64,000 nucleotides of DNA from Streptomyces sp. NBC_00457 (lineage in GTDB: Bacteria; Actinomycetota; Actinomycetes; Streptomycetales; Streptomycetaceae): contig NZ_CP107905.1 of assembly GCF_036014015.1 (NCBI RefSeq), positions 9,176,001-9,240,000 of the forward strand, given 5' to 3'. The translations under genes were made by a program, and so were the position numbers. Positions within the stretch are counted from its first letter, which is position 1; each line of letters opens with the position of its first letter. The notes under the pieces are model-generated. The model was not told the DNA's origin, did no database searches, and saw nothing but the letters and a program-made list of their open reading frames with translations. This document shows, in pieces, positions 61,204 through 64,000 of the stretch.

Positions 61204-61263
61204 GGCGGGCAGTCCTCGTCGTTCGAGAGGATCTCGTCGAGGGCCTCGGGGTTCCAGCGCACG

Positions 61264-62133
61264 GTGTCGGTGCGCTCTTCCGGGCGGCGATCCGACATCC
61301 GGGACTTCCTCGCAAGCCGACGCGCCCGGATCACCCCGGAACAGGTCGGACTGCCCACCAGAGGCCCACGACGGGTGCCCGGGCTGCGGCGCGAGGAGGT
61401 CGCGCAGCTGGTTTCCATCAGCACCGACTACTACACCCGGGTCGAGCAGGGGCGCATGCAGGCGTCCGTCCCCGTCCTGGAAGCGGTCGCCCGGGCCCTG
61501 CAACTGGACGAGGATGAGCGCAGGTACCTGTTCGACCTTGTCCAAGCAGCCGGTCCCGCCCGGAGTGCACCTCGCCGCCGCAGGGACGTCGAGGTGCCGC
61601 CCTCCGTCCAGTGGATGCTCGACTCCATGACGAAGTCGGCGGCGTTCGTACGCAACGGCCGCATGGACGTCATCGCCCACAACGCGCTGTTCCGCGCTCT
61701 GCACGCACCGATGTTCGACAGCGGCACCATCGACCGGCGCGGCCGTCCGAACATCGCCCGCTACCTCTTCCTCGATCCGGGCTCAGCCGATTTGTTCGTG
61801 GACTGGGAGGCCGCCGCCGTGACCACCGTCGCGCTGATGCGCGCCGAAGCCGGGCGCGAACCGCGCGACCGCGCCCTGCGCGAACTCATCGGCGAACTGT
61901 CCACATTCAGCACCCAGTTCCGTACTCACTGGGCGGCCCACCATGTCCGCATCCGCCACGACGGCATCAAGCGGCTGCAACACCCCGACGTCGGCCGCCT
62001 GGAACTGGTGTACCGGTCCATGGACCTGCCTCTGTCCGACCGTGCGGTGTACGACCTGACGATCTATACCGCCGAGCCCGGCACGTCTTCCGAAGACCGG
62101 CTCAAGCTCCTCGCCAGTTGGGCAGCGACATAG
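61264..62133 (+). CDS. XRE-family regulator with MmyB-like ligand domain
   Basis: The 289-aa protein starts with a helix-turn-helix (SDIRDFLASRRARITPEQVGLPT, VPGLRREEVAQLVSISTDYYTRVEQGR) followed by a MmyB-type domain (about 110-285) that binds a lipid-like or small ligand in relatives. AAFVRNGRMDVIAHNALFRALHAPMF and HVRIRHDGIKRLQHPDVGRLEL are typical. GTG 61264 is chosen; a second GTG (61270) is close by. It lies divergent to the degenerate amidohydrolase, a pairing often seen in Streptomyces, so it probably used to regulate it. Confidence 0.9.
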   Translation: MSVRSSGRRSDIRDFLASRRARITPEQVGLPTRGPRRVPGLRREEVAQLVSISTDYYTRVEQGRMQASVPVLEAVARALQLDEDERRYLFDLVQAAGPARSAPRRRRDVEVPPSVQWMLDSMTKSAAFVRNGRMDVIAHNALFRALHAPMFDSGTIDRRGRPNIARYLFLDPGSADLFVDWEAAAVTTVALMRAEAGREPRDRALRELIGELSTFSTQFRTHWAAHHVRIRHDGIKRLQHPDVGRLELVYRSMDLPLSDRAVYDLTIYTAEPGTSSEDRLKLLASWAAT

Positions 62134-62136
62134 CCG

Positions 62137-63738
62137 TCACTGAGACACCATCGGTGGACCGTGCAGCGCGTCCAGGGCCGTCACCGCCACGTGGAGCTGG
62201 GTGCGCTGGGAGCCGGACTCCAGGTCCGTGGCCAGGAGGCGCTCTATGGTGTGCAGACGCTGGTAGAAGGCTTGGCGGGACAGACCCACGTGCTTGGCGG
62301 CGATCGACTTGTTGCCGGCCGCGTCGAGGTAGGCGCGCAGGGAGGTGAGCAGGTCGCTGCCGTGCCGTGCGTCGTGGCGGAGGAGGCGGCCGAGCTGCTG
62401 TTCCACATACTTCTGGACACGGACGTCGTCGCGCAGGGAGTACAGCAGTTCCGGCAGGCCCACATCGGAGGCTACGTGGAACGGGCGGCCCCGTGACGTG
62501 GGGCCGATGGCGTCGGCGACCTGCTCGGCCTGGCGGAACGACCCGGTGACCTCCCCGAGTTCGGTGACCGACGGGCCGACCGCGACGACGACGTCCTCGC
62601 CGAACACCGCGTGCAGATCGCGGGCGACCCGTTCGGCGACCGGCCGCCACGCGCTCGCGCGGGCCAGGGCCATGAGGAGGCCGGTCCGCCGCTCGGAAAG
62701 GTTCCCCACCAAGGCCTTGACGCCGGCGGTGTGCAGTTCCCCGGCGAGGTGATCGGCCACCGACGTGCCGCCGCCGGGCGCCGCCGCGTGGTCGACGACG
62801 ACCGGGAGGAGGCGGTGGCCGGTCGTGGGCAGACCGAGAGCCTCGGCGCGCAGCCGTGCCTCGGTGCGGCTGCGGTAGCGCCAGTGCAGCAGATCGAGCA
62901 GGACGGAGCTGTGGGCACGCCGGTCCCACGAGGGGCGACCGGTCAGCCGGGCCAGCGTGAGGGCGGTCGCGGCCTGTTCCAGAATCATCGTGTGCTCGGG
63001 GCCGAACGGCGGTCCGGCGGCCAGAGGCAGCATGATCAGGCGCCCCCATGGGCTGCTCCGTTCCGTGACCGGCGCCATGAGCCAGCCCTCGGGCCCGCTG
63101 ACCGCGGCGCGGTCCGGCGTCGCGGCGGCGCGTGAGCGGCGTGGCCAGGCTTCCAGGATCTGTCCGCCCGGGTGGCCGGCCTGCACGCAGATGACCGCGT
63201 GGTGGATCAGGTTCTCCAGCACGACCGGACAGCCGGCGAGGTCCGCCGCGGTCTGCACGAGTTCCTCGGGCTCCGCGCCGCGCAGGGTGAGGGAGGTGAA
63301 CAGTTCCTGCACCTGCTGGGCACGCCGCAGCAGTTCGCCCTGCGCGTCCAGGATCAGGGCGTGCACGGTCTGAGTGACCTCGATGAAGCGCACCCCGCGC
63401 GCCAGCACGATCAGCGGCAGATCGCGCTCCCGGCACGCCGTGACGAGCTCGGGGGGCGCCTGCTGGTACCGACGGCCCAGTTCCACGACCAGGCCCGCCA
63501 CCCCGACGTCCGCCAACTGGTCGACATAGCCGCGCAGTTGGGTCGGATCCGAGGGGTACGGCATGCCGGTGGTGAGCACCAGCTCGCCGCCCTCCAGGAA
63601 GGAGGCGGGATCGAGCAGTTCGGTGACGTGGACCCAGCGCACGGTACGCCCCAGCTGTTCCCCGCCGGCCGCCACCCGGGGGAGACCGGCGGCGATGACC
63701 GGCAGTCGCAGTACGTCGGCAACCGTGAGGAACGGCAT
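62137..63738 (-). CDS. PucR-family transcriptional regulator
   Basis: The 533-aa protein has the PucR layout: an N-terminal purine-catabolism-type sensor (about 1-125: VADVLRLPVIAAGLPRVAAG, VRWVHVTELLDPASFLEGGELVLTTGM), a GAF-like middle, a GGDEF-related domain, and a C-terminal helix-turn-helix (about 470-525: SLRAYLDAAGNKSIAAKHVGLSRQAFYQRLHTIERLL, in pieces). Such proteins activate catabolic genes in response to metabolites. It is next to a leftward gene that enters at the window edge, perhaps its target. Its stop lies three bases from the stop of the XRE gene. Confidence 0.9.
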   Translation of the reverse strand: MPFLTVADVLRLPVIAAGLPRVAAGGEQLGRTVRWVHVTELLDPASFLEGGELVLTTGMPYPSDPTQLRGYVDQLADVGVAGLVVELGRRYQQAPPELVTACRERDLPLIVLARGVRFIEVTQTVHALILDAQGELLRRAQQVQELFTSLTLRGAEPEELVQTAADLAGCPVVLENLIHHAVICVQAGHPGGQILEAWPRRSRAAATPDRAAVSGPEGWLMAPVTERSSPWGRLIMLPLAAGPPFGPEHTMILEQAATALTLARLTGRPSWDRRAHSSVLLDLLHWRYRSRTEARLRAEALGLPTTGHRLLPVVVDHAAAPGGGTSVADHLAGELHTAGVKALVGNLSERRTGLLMALARASAWRPVAERVARDLHAVFGEDVVVAVGPSVTELGEVTGSFRQAEQVADAIGPTSRGRPFHVASDVGLPELLYSLRDDVRVQKYVEQQLGRLLRHDARHGSDLLTSLRAYLDAAGNKSIAAKHVGLSRQAFYQRLHTIERLLATDLESGSQRTQLHVAVTALDALHGPPMVSQ

Positions 63739-63863
63739 GGGCGCTGGCTCCCGGGAGACGTCGTACCGAGTGGTCCGGCACGTGGTTCCGGACCACTCTG
63801 AAGGGTGGGACGAGGCAGCGCAAGGTGTGACAGTGCTGCTCAGGAGCGTGCTGCCGACGCCGG

Positions 63864-64000
63864 TCAGGGGCGCCGGGCGATGAGATCGGCGATCGTGGCG
63901 ATCGGGGACGTCCGCGTCCGTCCGCCCGCCTCGTGCCGGTCCGCCAGCCGGTAGGCGACGTACAGTCCGCGTACCCCGAGCCAGCGCAGCGGCTCCGGCT
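63864..64000 (-). CDS. C-terminal end of an unidentified gene (possible FAD-binding dehydrogenase)
   Basis: Only 44 codons are in the window, ending at TGA 63864. The tail reads PLRWLGVRGLYVAYRLADRH, then PIATIADLIARRP. This style of C-terminus (short Leu/Tyr-rich helix, ADRxE) occurs in actinobacterial FAD-binding dehydrogenases, but the fragment is too small to be sure. It is on the same strand as the PucR regulator, 125 bp upstream of it, and could be regulated by it. Confidence 0.4.
   Translation of the reverse strand, partial: PEPLRWLGVRGLYVAYRLADRHEAGGRTRTSPIATIADLIARRP

Overview
The window is 64 kb of high-GC actinobacterial chromosome, almost certainly Streptomyces. The evidence is the codon bias (TTA Leu codons are nearly absent), a conservon (CvnABCD), an XlnA-type GH10 xylanase, secreted CBM13 enzymes, many GTG starts, and Streptomyces-restricted families such as DUF6397. 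I see no tRNA, rRNA, CRISPR array or intact insertion sequence. Calls rest on reading translations, motifs, ribosome-binding sites and gene order; no database search was run.

Layout. 0-7.6 kb: the start of a secreted subtilase, then a leftward carbon and stress block (universal stress protein, Zn alcohol dehydrogenase, GH15 glucosidase, G6PDH-like dehydrogenase, gluconokinase, DUF7144 protein) and a lipoprotein. 7.8-12.9 kb: a xylan-degrading cluster of GH62 arabinofuranosidase, GH10 xylanase and CE1 feruloyl esterase, all carrying CBM13 domains, around a 715-bp palindrome-rich intergenic region. 12.9-17.7 kb: ExaC-like aldehyde dehydrogenase with a GAF-domain regulator, a Tat-exported amidase and an acetamidase/formamidase. 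17.9-21.9 kb: ROK repressor, xylB and divergent xylA, which take the xylose released by the first cluster into the pentose phosphate pathway. 22-30.4 kb: a phytase-like esterase, GNAT, a HelD/HelR-type RNA polymerase ATPase, small and hypothetical proteins, an MpaB-like oxygenase and a methyltransferase. 30.4-36.4 kb: MHYT sensor, the cvnABCD conservon, a PPOX/F420 enzyme and a second, orphan CvnB. 36.5-42.6 kb: DUF6397, TesB, SKI2-like RNA helicase, membrane hydrolase, L31 type B and DUF5709. 42.9-54.2 kb: a heterodimeric ABC exporter with one degenerate site, a PNGase A-like secreted protein, DctA, a MarR/ABC exporter pair, an MltG paralogue and a flavin monooxygenase-like protein. 54.3-57.2 kb: an ssuABC-type sulfur uptake operon behind a 27-aa Cys-containing leader peptide. 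57.3-64 kb: YjbQ, a coupled lipoprotein/I36-inhibitor pair, an ArsR-like regulator followed by a probable deletion scar, and XRE and PucR regulators.

Most noteworthy are: the sulfur-operon leader peptide with a downstream hairpin; four TTA-containing (potentially bldA-dependent) genes; a palindromic repeat inserted in frame in cvnB; complementary degenerate ATPase sites in the paired ABC exporter; a G6PDH-like enzyme lacking the usual phosphate-binding lysine; and a long-range inverted repeat covering the Shine-Dalgarno of the DUF6397 gene.
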